Positions 42,057-50,737 of a stretch of 64,000 nt of DNA are shown in pieces. Origin of the DNA: Halorubellus salinus (GTDB lineage Archaea > Halobacteriota > Halobacteria > Halobacteriales > Natrialbaceae); the NCBI RefSeq assembly GCF_020567525.1, contig NZ_JAJCVI010000003.1, forward strand, positions 519,778-583,777, written 5' to 3'. Numbering within the stretch: position 1 is the stretch's first letter; each line of letters opens with the position of its first letter. Under the pieces are notes generated by a model. The model did no database searches, was not told where the DNA came from, and saw only the letters and a list, made by a program, of their open reading frames with translations. The position numbers and the translations under genes are program-made.

Positions 42057-43118
42057 ATGCGCGCCGCAGTGCTGGAGGCGTACGGCGAACCGTTACGTAT
42101 CGAGTCGATCCCGCGCCCCGACCCCGACGCGCACGGCGTCGTCGTCGACGTCGAGGCGTGCGGGGTCTGTCGGAGCGACTGGCACTCCTGGATGGGCCAC
42201 GGCGAGTGGGCGGACGACCAGGTCCCCATCGGGCAGGTGCTCGGGCACGAACCGGCGGGCGTCGTCGCCGACGTCGGCGAGCGCGTGGAGACGCTCGCGC
42301 CCGGGGACCGCGTCGCGGTCCCGTTCAACCTCGGCGACGGGTCGTGCTCGCAGTGCGTGAGCGGGCACGGGAACGTCTGCGAGGACGGGTACGCGCTCGG
42401 GTTCAAGGAAGCAGCCCCTGGTGCGTTCGCGGAAGCCGTGCACGTCCCGCACGCGGACTACAACGCGGTGTCGCTTCCGGACGACGTCGGGTTCGAGGAG
42501 ATGGCGGCGCTCGGCTGCCGGTACGTCACCGCGTTCCACGCGCTCGCGCATCGCGTCGACGTGGACGCAGGTGACTGGGTGGCCGTCCACGGCTGCGGTG
42601 GCCTCGGGCTCGCGGCCGTCCAGGTCGCGTCCGCCCTCGGCGCGGGCGTCGTCGCCGTGGACGTCCGCGACGACCCGCTCGCGTTCGCCGTCGACGTCGG
42701 CGCGACCGAGACCGTCGACGCGAGCGATACCGACGACGTCCCGGGCGCTATCGAGACCCTCACCGACGGTGGCGCGCACGTCTCCATCGACGCGCTCGGC
42801 CGGGCGGAGACGTGCCGGAACAGCGTCGAGAGCCTGCGGTCGCGCGGCGACCACGTCCAGCTCGGCCTCACGACCGACGCGGAACGCGGCGAGGTGTCGC
42901 TCCCCATCGACGCGATGACGCGCTGGGACGTCTCCTTCCACGGGTCCCGCGGGATGCCGCCGACGCGGTACGACGAACTCCTGCGGACCCTCGAGGCGGG
43001 CCGACTGGACCCCGGCGCGCTCGTCTCGAACCGCGTCGCGCTCGAGGACGTCTCCGACCGACTCGCCGCCATGACCGAGTACGACACGAGCGGTATCGAG
43101 GTCGTCACCGAGTTCTGA
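42057..43118 (+). CDS. Zinc-dependent alcohol dehydrogenase
   Basis: A 353-residue medium-chain dehydrogenase. Catalytic zinc ligands are in 'ACGVCRSDWHSW' (Cys about 37) and 'GHEPAG' (His about 61, Glu about 62). The structural-zinc loop reads 'GSCSQCVSGHGNVCED', which keeps three of the usual four Cys. The Rossmann motif is 'VAVHGCGGLGLAAVQVA' (about residues 176-192). Acidic residues at the end of strand 2 suggest NAD+ preference. Substrate unknown. It starts 40 bp after the DtxR gene and may be read through from that operon. Confidence 0.92.
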   Translation: MRAAVLEAYGEPLRIESIPRPDPDAHGVVVDVEACGVCRSDWHSWMGHGEWADDQVPIGQVLGHEPAGVVADVGERVETLAPGDRVAVPFNLGDGSCSQCVSGHGNVCEDGYALGFKEAAPGAFAEAVHVPHADYNAVSLPDDVGFEEMAALGCRYVTAFHALAHRVDVDAGDWVAVHGCGGLGLAAVQVASALGAGVVAVDVRDDPLAFAVDVGATETVDASDTDDVPGAIETLTDGGAHVSIDALGRAETCRNSVESLRSRGDHVQLGLTTDAERGEVSLPIDAMTRWDVSFHGSRGMPPTRYDELLRTLEAGRLDPGALVSNRVALEDVSDRLAAMTEYDTSGIEVVTEF

Positions 43119-43154
43119 CCGAGGTGACGCCCGGCCGGTCGCGACCGGGCGCGT

Positions 43155-43859
43155 TCAGACGTACTCCTGGAGGACGGGGATCTCGTCGATGCGGTCGTCG
43201 TCGAGCAGGGTCGCGTCGACGCCGTGCGGTCGGTCGTACGACGTCTCCGTTCGGACGACGCGCTCGGGCGTGCAGACGAGGTCCATCGGAACGTCGTGTG
43301 CACCGGGAGCAGGCGTCTCGCGGACCTGACGTTCGTGGACGGTGGTCGCGACCGTCGTCGCGTCGTCGACGAGCCCACTCGCCGAGAGCACCGCCCACTC
43401 GAGGTCGCTGTATCCTTCGCCCTTCCCGACGCGAGCGCCCGCCTCGGAGACGGCGACGCTCCCGGAGAGCACGAGGTCGACGTGTCCGAGCGCGTCCACG
43501 CCGACGGTGTCGGCGTACCGGTCGACCTTCGACACCGTCGCCGCGGCGTCGTACTCGTCTGGGTCGAGGCGCTCGGGGTCGAGTTCGTAGAACGGTTCCT
43601 CGCTCGCGAGACGGGGCACCGCCATGTAGACCGTCTTCCCTTCACGGAGCGCGCGTCGACGAAGCGACAACTGGGGGGCGTCCGGGTTCGCCTTCACGAC
43701 GTCGGCGTCCGCCCAGGCGTCCGTCGCCGCGAGCCGGTCGCCAGCGGCCTCGGCGCCGGCGAAGTTCGGGATGCGGCCGTGCGGCGGGAACGGGAACCGG
43801 GCGACGCCCGACGCCTCGAGCTCGTCCCACACCGCCTCGCGGAGGTCGTCCTTGTCCAT
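43155..43859 (-). CDS. 5-formyltetrahydrofolate cyclo-ligase family protein
   Basis: The protein has 234 residues. It converts 5-formyltetrahydrofolate to methenyltetrahydrofolate with ATP in characterised members. The N-terminal basic/aromatic helix 'LREAVWDELEASGVARFPFP' and 'GRIPNFAGAEAAGDRL' are typical of the haloarchaeal branch. 'GARVGKGEGYSDLEWAVL' contains the GxGxGYYD-like nucleotide site found in the family, and 'PAPGAHDVPMDLVCTPERV' ends the domain. ATG 43859 is the start. Halophile versions may act on another folate or thiamin-like compound. Confidence 0.9.
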   Translation of the reverse strand: MDKDDLREAVWDELEASGVARFPFPPHGRIPNFAGAEAAGDRLAATDAWADADVVKANPDAPQLSLRRRALREGKTVYMAVPRLASEEPFYELDPERLDPDEYDAAATVSKVDRYADTVGVDALGHVDLVLSGSVAVSEAGARVGKGEGYSDLEWAVLSASGLVDDATTVATTVHERQVRETPAPGAHDVPMDLVCTPERVVRTETSYDRPHGVDATLLDDDRIDEIPVLQEYV

Positions 43860-43996
43860 ACCGTCACCGCGGGCCGTGACCGACAAAACACTTGCAGTCC
43901 ACGACACCAGGGGTGTCGGTGTCGTCGACGGCCCCGACCGCGACCGACTCGCGGTCGGTCCTCCGGAGCTGCGCTCGAAGGACGGACGTCGGCCTC

Positions 43997-45094
43997 TTAG
44001 AACAGCGAGATGCCCGCGGTGACGAGGTCGCCGACGGTGAGCGCGAGCACCAGCCCGACGAACATCGGGACGATGAACGGGATACCCGGCGACACCCAGA
44101 CCCGCTCGGACGCGGCGAGCACGTCGAGCCCGGCGCGCAACGACTCCGGCGACGTCCCGTACGCGTCGCCCTCGACGTCCTCGAGGAACGCCTCGGCGCC
44201 CCAGGCGTCCTCGAACCCGTCGTCCTCCGCGTTCTCGTCGAGAGCATCGGCTTCGTCGACCGAGTCGGCCTCGTCGGAACCGGGCCGACCGTCCTTCGAC
44301 GCGGACTCGTCGCGGTCCGATGCGACAGCAGGGTCGGACTCCTCCATGGACGCCTCGGCCGCCGACGCGTGTGCATCGAGGTTCCCGTCAGTGGGGTCGT
44401 TCGGGTCCGCGGGGAGCGTCGCCGGGTCGCGCAACTCGCTGGCGCGAGCGCGGACCGCGTCGAGGGACGCACCCCGCCAGCGCAGGTACATCCGGAGGGC
44501 GTCCAGGTCGAGAGTCCCCGCCGTCATCCCGTCGTTGCGGCCCATCAGCGTCCCGTACCGTTCGTCGACGCTCCCCGCGTCCACGCGCTTTCCGAGGAAC
44601 ATCGGGAGCGCGAACTCGCCGTTCGCCGCGTTCCGCGCGAACAACGCGAGCGGGTAGAGAACGCCCGCCAGGACCGTGTTCGTCAGGATGGTGAACGCGA
44701 AGCTCCCGAGCGGGTTCTCGTTCCCGGGGAGCGGCAGGACGACGCCGGCGACCTCGTAGACCGGATAGATGGGGAACAGCAGCGAGAGCACGAGCAGCGC
44801 CTTGGCGTCCGCGCCACCGAACCCCCCGAACAGCCAGAAGAGGTACGCGACGGGTGCGACCACGCCGAGGCTCACGATCGCCGCGGGGAGGACGTTCGAC
44901 GCGAACGGGTACCCCGGTGCGAGGCCGCGCTGGACGGTGAGCGCGAGGAGGACGACGCCCCCGACGAACAGCGGCGGCCACACGCGGTTCGGGATGCGTC
45001 GGGTTCGAACGTCGGTGTAGGCTGCCCACGCGAAGAAGGGGACGACGAGGAGTCGTAGCAGGTCGAGGACGGAGTTCGCGTACGCGGAGGTCAC
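43997..45094 (-). CDS. pibD: A24-family prepilin/preflagellin peptidase (PibD/FlaK-like)
   Basis: This membrane aspartyl protease cuts the class III signal peptides of archaellins and pilins. The 365-residue protein has about six helices. The catalytic Asp pair is seen in 'AYTDVRTRRIPN' (Asp about 28) and 'GGFGGADAKALL' (Asp about 97; GGAD stands in for the usual GxGD). Between residues about 195 and 315 there is an acidic, low-complexity cytoplasmic insert before the last helix. GTG 45094 is the start. The minus-strand TATA-like TTTTTATCC (45121-45129) is centred about 30 bp upstream. Confidence 0.92.
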   Translation of the reverse strand: MTSAYANSVLDLLRLLVVPFFAWAAYTDVRTRRIPNRVWPPLFVGGVVLLALTVQRGLAPGYPFASNVLPAAIVSLGVVAPVAYLFWLFGGFGGADAKALLVLSLLFPIYPVYEVAGVVLPLPGNENPLGSFAFTILTNTVLAGVLYPLALFARNAANGEFALPMFLGKRVDAGSVDERYGTLMGRNDGMTAGTLDLDALRMYLRWRGASLDAVRARASELRDPATLPADPNDPTDGNLDAHASAAEASMEESDPAVASDRDESASKDGRPGSDEADSVDEADALDENAEDDGFEDAWGAEAFLEDVEGDAYGTSPESLRAGLDVLAASERVWVSPGIPFIVPMFVGLVLALTVGDLVTAGISLF

Positions 45095-45120
45095 GTGTCT
45101 GCCGGTCGTACCGCGAGCAA

Positions 45121-45129
45121 GGATAAAAA
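45121..45129 (-). promoter_or_regulatory. TATA box of the prepilin peptidase gene
   Basis: Minus-strand TTTTTATCC centred about 31 bp before GTG 45094, consistent with a leaderless transcript from the GTG. Confidence 0.5.
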
Positions 45130-45244
45130 CCTCCGCATCGAATCGGGCTTCGAGCCTGCGGTCGGTTCCGCGAGCGTCGCCGTCGGTTCCAGCGACGCGT
45201 GGACTGCGACGGTGCGGGCATCGAGCCGCGAGCCGACCCGGCGG

Positions 45245-45251
45245 TTTAAGT
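45245..45251 (+). promoter_or_regulatory. TATA box of the small membrane protein gene
   Basis: TTTAAGT lies about 38 bp before GTG 45286, giving a predicted leader of about 10 bases. Confidence 0.45.
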
Positions 45252-45285
45252 CGACGGGGACGGGAGTGTACGGCGAGAGACAGGC

Positions 45286-45534
45286 GTGTTCGGCCAGTTA
45301 CTCCACATCGTCCGGTCCGGCAGTCCGCGGGAGCGAGCGACCGCCATCGCGGTGCTCCTCAGTACGACGGGTGCCATCGTGCTCGTCGTCGGGTCGTTCG
45401 CGTCCGTCGCCGCGTACTACCGGGGCGTCGTCGGGAACGCGTTCATGCTCGGCCTGCTGGCGTTCGCAGTGTTCTGGATGGCGTTCGTCCTCCTCGGGGA
45501 CGCGGTCCTCACGCGCCTGTTCGCGGCCGAATGA
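45286..45534 (+). CDS. Small two-helix membrane protein
   Basis: An 82-residue protein with an amphipathic N-terminus and two hydrophobic segments, about residues 20-43 and 50-76. Charged residues at 'SGSPRERATA' lie between the start and the first helix. I recognise no family. It starts with GTG and has its own TATA box; the HAD gene begins 67 bp downstream, so it may head that operon. A membrane helper role is possible, but no direct evidence is seen. Confidence 0.75.
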   Translation: MFGQLLHIVRSGSPRERATAIAVLLSTTGAIVLVVGSFASVAAYYRGVVGNAFMLGLLAFAVFWMAFVLLGDAVLTRLFAAE

Positions 45535-45601
45535 CCCGTCAGCCCCGTCCCGTCAACGCCGCGATGCGGGGACTTTTGTCCGTGTCAGCCCACGTACGGT
45601 C

Positions 45602-46279
45602 GTGAAGCCGTTCGATGCGGTGCTGTTCGACCTCGACGGAACGCTGTGCGAGCGCACGCAGGACACCGACGCGCTCTATCGCGGGGCGTTCGAACGGGTC
45701 GGGGTCGCCCCGTTCGGCGAACCAGAGGAACTCTGGGCGTCGCTGAGCGGCCCACCGGACCACGACGACCAGGTCGGCTACATCGGTGCCGGGTTCGCCA
45801 GGCTCGCCGCTCGCCACGGTCGCTCCGAGGTCGACCCGCTCGCGCTCGCAGCCGCCCTGACGGACCGCGTCGACGACCGACAGGTGGCGCTGGTCGACGG
45901 TGCTGACGCGGCACTCACCGCTGCGCGTGCGAACGGATCCGTGGGGTTGGTGACGAACGGACCGGAGCGCCGCCAGCGACCGAAGTTGGACGCGCTCGGT
46001 ATCACGGACCGTTTCGACGTGCACGTGTACGCGTTCGACCTCGCGCGGCGCAAGCCCCACGCGGATCCGTTCGAGCGCGCGCTCGACGCGCTCGACGTCG
46101 TCCCCGAGCGGGCGCTCTACGTCGGCGATTCGTTGTCGTACGACGTCGCCGGAGCACACAACGCCGGGCTCGCCGCGGCCTGGCTCCGGTCGGACGCGGA
46201 CGACCTGAACGGGTACGACCCGGAGTACGTCCTCGAAGCGCTCGGCGACCTCCGAGGACTCCTCGGGAGCGACCCGTGA
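45602..46279 (+). CDS. HAD-family hydrolase
   Basis: A 225-residue HAD phosphatase. Motif I 'LFDLDGTLCER' (nucleophile about residue 9), motif II 'GLVTNGP', motif III Lys in 'RRKPHADPFE', motif IV 'YVGDSLSYDV'. A helical cap lies between residues 18 and 95. Substrate unknown; sugar phosphates are typical. GTG 45602 is the start. Its stop overlaps the start of a phosphotransferase gene by 4 bp, so the two are translated together, suggesting a kinase/phosphatase pair on related substrates. Confidence 0.9.
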   Translation: MKPFDAVLFDLDGTLCERTQDTDALYRGAFERVGVAPFGEPEELWASLSGPPDHDDQVGYIGAGFARLAARHGRSEVDPLALAAALTDRVDDRQVALVDGADAALTAARANGSVGLVTNGPERRQRPKLDALGITDRFDVHVYAFDLARRKPHADPFERALDALDVVPERALYVGDSLSYDVAGAHNAGLAAAWLRSDADDLNGYDPEYVLEALGDLRGLLGSDP

Positions 46280-47232
46280 CCGCGTTCGACGACGCCTTCC
46301 CCGAGCCGGCGTTCCGCCGTGCCGGCGAGACGGCGCTCGCGGCGGCGACGAGCGACCGGCCGCGCGCCGTCGAATCGTTGGGTCGCGGGAACCGCAAGCG
46401 GACGGCGCTCGTCCGGTTCGAGGAGCGTGACCCCGTCGTGGTCCAGGTCTGCCCGGAGCCACGCTGGCTGGCGACGGAGTCGGTGCTCCTGGGCGAGATC
46501 TCCGAGCGGACTGACGTCCCCGTTCCGCGGGTGCTCGCCGCGGGCGCGACGGACGGGGTCGCGTTCCTCGTGACGGCGTACGTCCCGGGGGAGGACCTCC
46601 ACGAGCGGTTCGTCGACCTCTCGAGGCGACGCCAGCGAGCGGTCGCTGGCGCGTTCGGCGCGTCCCTCGGCGCGCTCCACGCGGCGTTCTCCTTCGACGG
46701 GTACGGGGAACTCGCGGTCGAGGACGGCGCTCTCAGGGCGCGCGAGACGGACTGGTACGACTGGTTCGTCGCGTATGGTCGACGGGTCGTGGAGCGACTG
46801 CCAGCCGAGTTCGACGGCCTCCGCGACCGACTCGAGGCCGTGCTCGTCGAGGGCGCGACCGACCGGTCCCCGACGGCTCGGTTGTTCCCGTGGGACCTCC
46901 GCCCGGGGAACGCGCTCGTCGCCGACGGCGACCTCGCCGCGGTGCTCGATTGGGAGGCGCCGCTGGCCGCCGCCCCAGCGCTCTCGGTGGCGAAGGCGTC
47001 GTACCTCGTCGCGGACTGGTACGTCGACGACCCCGGACCGCTCCGCGAGGCGTTCGTCGCGGGCTACGAACGGGTTCGACCGTACCCGACCGTCCGGTCC
47101 GCCCACCGCGTCGCCGCCATCGCCGACAGCGCCGTCGACTCCCGCGGGACCGTCACGAACCCCGGGTACCCGGAGCGCGAGCGCGACGCCGCGGTGGCGT
47201 TCCACCGCAGCGCGCTCGCGGATTGCCTGTAA
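46276..47232 (+). CDS. APH-family phosphotransferase with an altered catalytic loop
   Basis: A 318-residue protein of the aminoglycoside phosphotransferase/choline kinase-like fold. The catalytic loop, usually HxDxxxxN, reads 'FPWDLRPGNAL' (about residues 208-218): the Asp and Asn are kept but the His is Pro. The metal-binding segment is 'AVLDWEAP'. The usual ATP-binding Lys strand reads 'VVVQVCPEP', with Gln in place of Lys. It may phosphorylate a small molecule, or be a weak or non-catalytic member. It starts with GTG inside the HAD gene's stop. Similar proteins occur in other haloarchaea. Confidence 0.85.
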   Translation: MTAFDDAFPEPAFRRAGETALAAATSDRPRAVESLGRGNRKRTALVRFEERDPVVVQVCPEPRWLATESVLLGEISERTDVPVPRVLAAGATDGVAFLVTAYVPGEDLHERFVDLSRRRQRAVAGAFGASLGALHAAFSFDGYGELAVEDGALRARETDWYDWFVAYGRRVVERLPAEFDGLRDRLEAVLVEGATDRSPTARLFPWDLRPGNALVADGDLAAVLDWEAPLAAAPALSVAKASYLVADWYVDDPGPLREAFVAGYERVRPYPTVRSAHRVAAIADSAVDSRGTVTNPGYPERERDAAVAFHRSALADCL

Positions 47233-47306
47233 CCGCCGACGGGCAGGCGACCGCTTCGGCGCCGAACGGGCGCGGTCGCCCTCGGACATCGCGTGCAGGC
47301 GGAGGG

Positions 47307-47312
47307 TTTATC
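47307..47312 (+). promoter_or_regulatory. TATA box of the NERD-helicase gene
   Basis: TTTATC is centred about 28 bp before ATG 47338, supporting that start and a leaderless transcript. Confidence 0.5.
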
Positions 47313-47337
47313 AGAACGCGGACGATTCCGTCTGGGT

Positions 47338-49593
47338 ATGGAGTTCGTCGCGTCCGGGGTGGCGGCGACGCACGCTGGCGTCGACGCCGAGGACGAGGTC
47401 TGGGCGTCGCTGAAGGACGCGTTCGGAACTGGCACGGAGGGGGTGGCGTTCCGTCGGTACCCGGTCGTCGACGAGGCCGACGGTCGGTTCGACCGCGAGC
47501 TCGACGTCCTGGTCCTGTCGCGCGACCACGGCCTCGTCGTCCTCGAGGTGAAGGGGTTCACGAACGAGCAGATCGCTCGCATCGACGGCGAGCGCTGGAA
47601 GCTGTCGGGGACGCGTCAGGACGCCGCGGCGCCGTACACGCAGGTCCGCGAGCAGGGGTTCCGGTTGCTCTCGCACTTCACGAAGGAGCCGTCGTTGATG
47701 GACCGTCGGGCGAACTGTGTCGTCGCGATGCATCCCGTCGTCGTGCTCCCGAACGTGACCCGCGAGGAGTGGGTTGCTCGCGGGTTCGACGACCTGCCGG
47801 CGGCGCCGCGGGTCGTCACCGGCGACGAGTTGACGCCCGCGGCGCTCCGCGAGCGCTTCGACGCGCTCCCGGACACGGAGCGGCTCTCGGCGAGCGAGTA
47901 CGCGGACGCGAGAGCGGTGCTCTCGGGCGGGCAACCGATCAGCGGCGAGCGGTTCCCCGGCGCGAGCGCGACCGAGGAGAGCGCGGATTCGGTCGAGGAG
48001 GGCGACGCCAGCCACGTCGACGTCGACGACGAACCGGTCGGGCCCTCCCGCGCGGACCTGTTCGCCGAGGTGGAGTCCGGACTGAAGCGCCTGGACGAGG
48101 CCCAGGAGCGGTTCGCCCTGCAGGTGCCCGACGGCCCGCAGCAGGTGCGGGGTATCGCGGGGTCCGGGAAGTCCATCGTGCTCGCGCAGAAGGCCGCGCA
48201 GATGCACGCTCGACACCCGGAGTGGCGCATCGTGTTGACGTTCCAGACGCGAGCGCTCTACGATGCGGCGCGCGACGCGGTCGAGCGGTACTACGCGTAC
48301 TTCGCGGACGACGACGTGGACTGGTCGCGGCTCCAGGTGCTGCACGCGTGGGGCGGGAAGACGAGTCGCGGACTGTACTACGACGCGGCGCAGGCGGCGG
48401 GCGTCGCGCCGCGGACGCTCTCGGACGCGAAGACGGCGTTCGGGGACGCCGACGGTGGACTGCTCGCGAACTGCTGCGAGGAGGTCCTCGACGACGGCCA
48501 GCCACAGGAGCGCTACGACGCGATCCTCGTGGACGAAGCGCAGGACTTCGACCCTGGGTTCCTGCGGTTGTGTCACGCGGTCCTGAAGCCCCCGAAGCGA
48601 TTGGTGTGGGCGTACGACGAGGCGCAGTCGCTCCAGACGCTCTCGGCGCCCAGTCCGACGACCGTGTTCGGCACCGACGACGCCGGGGACCCGGTCGTGA
48701 ACCTCCGCGGGCAGTACGAGGGCGGCGTCCGGAAGTCGGTGGTGATGCGGAAGGCGTACCGGACGCCGCGCCCGGTGTTGTTGACCGCGCACGCGCTCGG
48801 GATGGGATTACTGCGCGAGGACGGTGCCGTGCAGGCGTTGACGACCCAGCGCGGCTGGGAGTCGCTCGGGTACGAGGTCGAACGCGGCGACTTCCGGCGG
48901 CACGGCGAGCCCGTGGAGGTGGTGCGGCCGGACGAGCACTCGCCGCACCCGCTGCGTAACCGCGAGGCGGCACGACCGTTCCTGTCGCTGTCGCGAGCGC
49001 ACAGTCGCGCCGGCGAGGTCCAGCGCGTCGCGGACGCAGTCGAGCGGGACGTCGACGTGGAGGGCCTGGCGCCGGAGGCGGTGCTCGTCGTTCCGCTCGG
49101 TGGCTTCGGGGAGTCGCGTCGGTTCGGCGAACGCGTCCGAGATGCGCTCGCGGACCGTGGCGTCGACGCGAACCTCGTCTGGGAGGGCGACGTGGACACG
49201 TTCCGCGAGGACGGCGCGGTCACGGTCTCGCGCATCAACCGCGCGAAGGGCAACGAGGCGGCGTCCGTACACGTCGCGGGCGTCGACCGCGTCGCGGACA
49301 GTGGTCGACGCGCGGACCTCGTCACGCGACGGAACGAGCTGTTCGTCGCACTCACGCGAACGCAGGCGTGGGCGTCGCTTTCGGGCGTCGACGACCCGAT
49401 ATTCGAGGAGGTCGAGCGCGTCCAAGAACAGGCGACCGGGCCGTTCCCGGCGCTCGAGTTCCCCGCGCCGACGCCGGACGCGCTCGATAGACGCCTCGGC
49501 GACGAACCCACCACCGGCGACGGGGACGGCGAGGGTGACGGGGACGCCGGCGAGAACGCGACGCTCGACGAGTTCGAGTGGGTGGAACAGTAG
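47338..49593 (+). CDS. NERD nuclease domain fused to an SF1 helicase
   Basis: The 751-residue protein joins two DNA-processing parts. Residues 15-125 form a NERD domain with the nuclease core 'RELDVLVLSRDHGLVVLEVKG' seen as D54 and E70-x-K72 (approximate). From residue about 250 comes a UvrD/Rep-type helicase: motif I 'GIAGSGKSIVLAQ' (about 275), motif II 'LVDEAQDF', motif III 'LVWAYDEAQS', motif IV 'RKAYRTPRP', and the C-terminal motifs 'RINRAKGNEAASVHV' and 'NELFVALTRTQAW'. All look intact. Such fusions are found near repair or defence genes, but no defence genes are adjacent here. The C-terminus is a disordered acidic tail. Confidence 0.93.
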   Translation: MEFVASGVAATHAGVDAEDEVWASLKDAFGTGTEGVAFRRYPVVDEADGRFDRELDVLVLSRDHGLVVLEVKGFTNEQIARIDGERWKLSGTRQDAAAPYTQVREQGFRLLSHFTKEPSLMDRRANCVVAMHPVVVLPNVTREEWVARGFDDLPAAPRVVTGDELTPAALRERFDALPDTERLSASEYADARAVLSGGQPISGERFPGASATEESADSVEEGDASHVDVDDEPVGPSRADLFAEVESGLKRLDEAQERFALQVPDGPQQVRGIAGSGKSIVLAQKAAQMHARHPEWRIVLTFQTRALYDAARDAVERYYAYFADDDVDWSRLQVLHAWGGKTSRGLYYDAAQAAGVAPRTLSDAKTAFGDADGGLLANCCEEVLDDGQPQERYDAILVDEAQDFDPGFLRLCHAVLKPPKRLVWAYDEAQSLQTLSAPSPTTVFGTDDAGDPVVNLRGQYEGGVRKSVVMRKAYRTPRPVLLTAHALGMGLLREDGAVQALTTQRGWESLGYEVERGDFRRHGEPVEVVRPDEHSPHPLRNREAARPFLSLSRAHSRAGEVQRVADAVERDVDVEGLAPEAVLVVPLGGFGESRRFGERVRDALADRGVDANLVWEGDVDTFREDGAVTVSRINRAKGNEAASVHVAGVDRVADSGRRADLVTRRNELFVALTRTQAWASLSGVDDPIFEEVERVQEQATGPFPALEFPAPTPDALDRRLGDEPTTGDGDGEGDGDAGENATLDEFEWVEQ

Positions 49594-49624
49594 GCACTTG
49601 CCGGACGGGCGTGAACCGGTTGCC

Positions 49625-50515
49625 ATGACCGACGTCGGCGGCGAGTCGCCGGTGGAACCGGCCGACGCGTTCGGGGCGCTCGCGAGCGAGCATCGCGTCG
49701 CGGTCCTGCGCGCGTTCGCGGACGCCGAGCGCGACGGCGAACGGACGTTGTCGTTCACCGAGATATACGATGCGCTCGAGCTGGACAGCACGTCCCAGCT
49801 CTCCTATCACCTCGATCACCTGGAGGGAACGTTCCTGCGACGCTCGGCGGAGGGGTACGCGCTGAACCGGGCTGGTGAGGACGTGATGCGGGCGATACTG
49901 GCGGGTTCGTTCACGGAGACGCCGACGTTCGAACCGCTCGCGCTGTCCGGGGAGTGCCCGGGGTGTCCGGGGACGTCCCTGGAGGCGACGTACGAGGATG
50001 GACTGTTGACGGTTCGGTGCGTGGACTGCGGGACGCGCGTCGTGACGTACGACCTGCCGCCGGCGGCGGTCGTCGGGCGGAGCGAGCGGGAGGTCCTCGA
50101 GGCCTGCGACAGGCGTGTTCGGCACGAGTACGCGGTCTCGGTCGGTGGGACGTGCGCGAAGTGCGGTGGGCTGGCGTCGGTCGGCGTCGAGGAACGCGAG
50201 TCTCGCGGGCGGACCGATCCGTATGCGGTGGCGCGATGCGAGCGCTGCAACAACAGGGTGTTCGCGCCGGTGGCGGCGCACGTCCTGTTCCATCCGGCGG
50301 TCGTCGCGTTCTACTGGCGCCACGGCGTGGATTCGACCGCGATACCGTTCTGGGACATCGGGCGGTATCTGGACGCGTGGGACGTCGACGTGACGGGGTT
50401 GAAGGTGGGGGAGCCGTCGGTGTCGGTGCAGGTTCGTCACGCTGGCGAGTCGCTGGCGTTGTCGATGGACGCGGACCTGTCGGTGGACGTCGTCGCGTCG
50501 GCTGGCGCGGAGTGA
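49625..50515 (+). CDS. ArsR-like winged-helix regulator with zinc-binding C-terminal domain
   Basis: A 296-residue regulator of a haloarchaeal group. Residues 12-90 form an ArsR-type winged HTH ('FGALASEHRVAVLRAFADA', 'STSQLSYHLDHLEGTFL'). Two zinc-binding CxxC segments follow: 'ECPGCPGTSLEA' with 'VRCVDCGTRV', and 'GTCAKCGGLASV' with 'ARCERCNNRV'. A beta-rich C-terminus ends the protein. The family is described as DUF7351 in my recollection. The ABC transporter genes follow on the same strand, so it may control them. The effector is unknown. Confidence 0.87.
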   Translation: MTDVGGESPVEPADAFGALASEHRVAVLRAFADAERDGERTLSFTEIYDALELDSTSQLSYHLDHLEGTFLRRSAEGYALNRAGEDVMRAILAGSFTETPTFEPLALSGECPGCPGTSLEATYEDGLLTVRCVDCGTRVVTYDLPPAAVVGRSEREVLEACDRRVRHEYAVSVGGTCAKCGGLASVGVEERESRGRTDPYAVARCERCNNRVFAPVAAHVLFHPAVVAFYWRHGVDSTAIPFWDIGRYLDAWDVDVTGLKVGEPSVSVQVRHAGESLALSMDADLSVDVVASAGAE

Positions 50516-50616
50516 GTCGTGACGTGGCGGGGTCGTGGCGGCGTCGAATGACGGGGTCGTGAGGCGGTGGGCTGCGTGGTGGGGTCGCGACGTCGTTCGG
50601 TTCTCAAGAATGTTTG

Positions 50617-50662
50617 AGTTATCACACCGACAAGTTATCACTTAATCAACAAGTTATTTCAC
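50617..50662 (+). promoter_or_regulatory. Three direct repeats of AGTTAT upstream of the ABC transporter
   Basis: AGTTATCAC occurs at 50617-50625 and 50633-50641, and AGTTATTTCAC at 50652-50662. The spacing is 16 and 19 bp. A TATA-like ACTTAATC lies among them at about 50640. They look like binding sites for a regulator, perhaps the upstream ArsR-like gene. The gap between the regulator and the transporter (50516-50737) is otherwise empty. Confidence 0.45.
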
Positions 50663-50737
50663 CGGTCGGTGACGACGTCCCACTATGGAACGACCACCAG
50701 CAAGCAAGGACCGCCGCCCCCGGAGTCGGGGACGACG

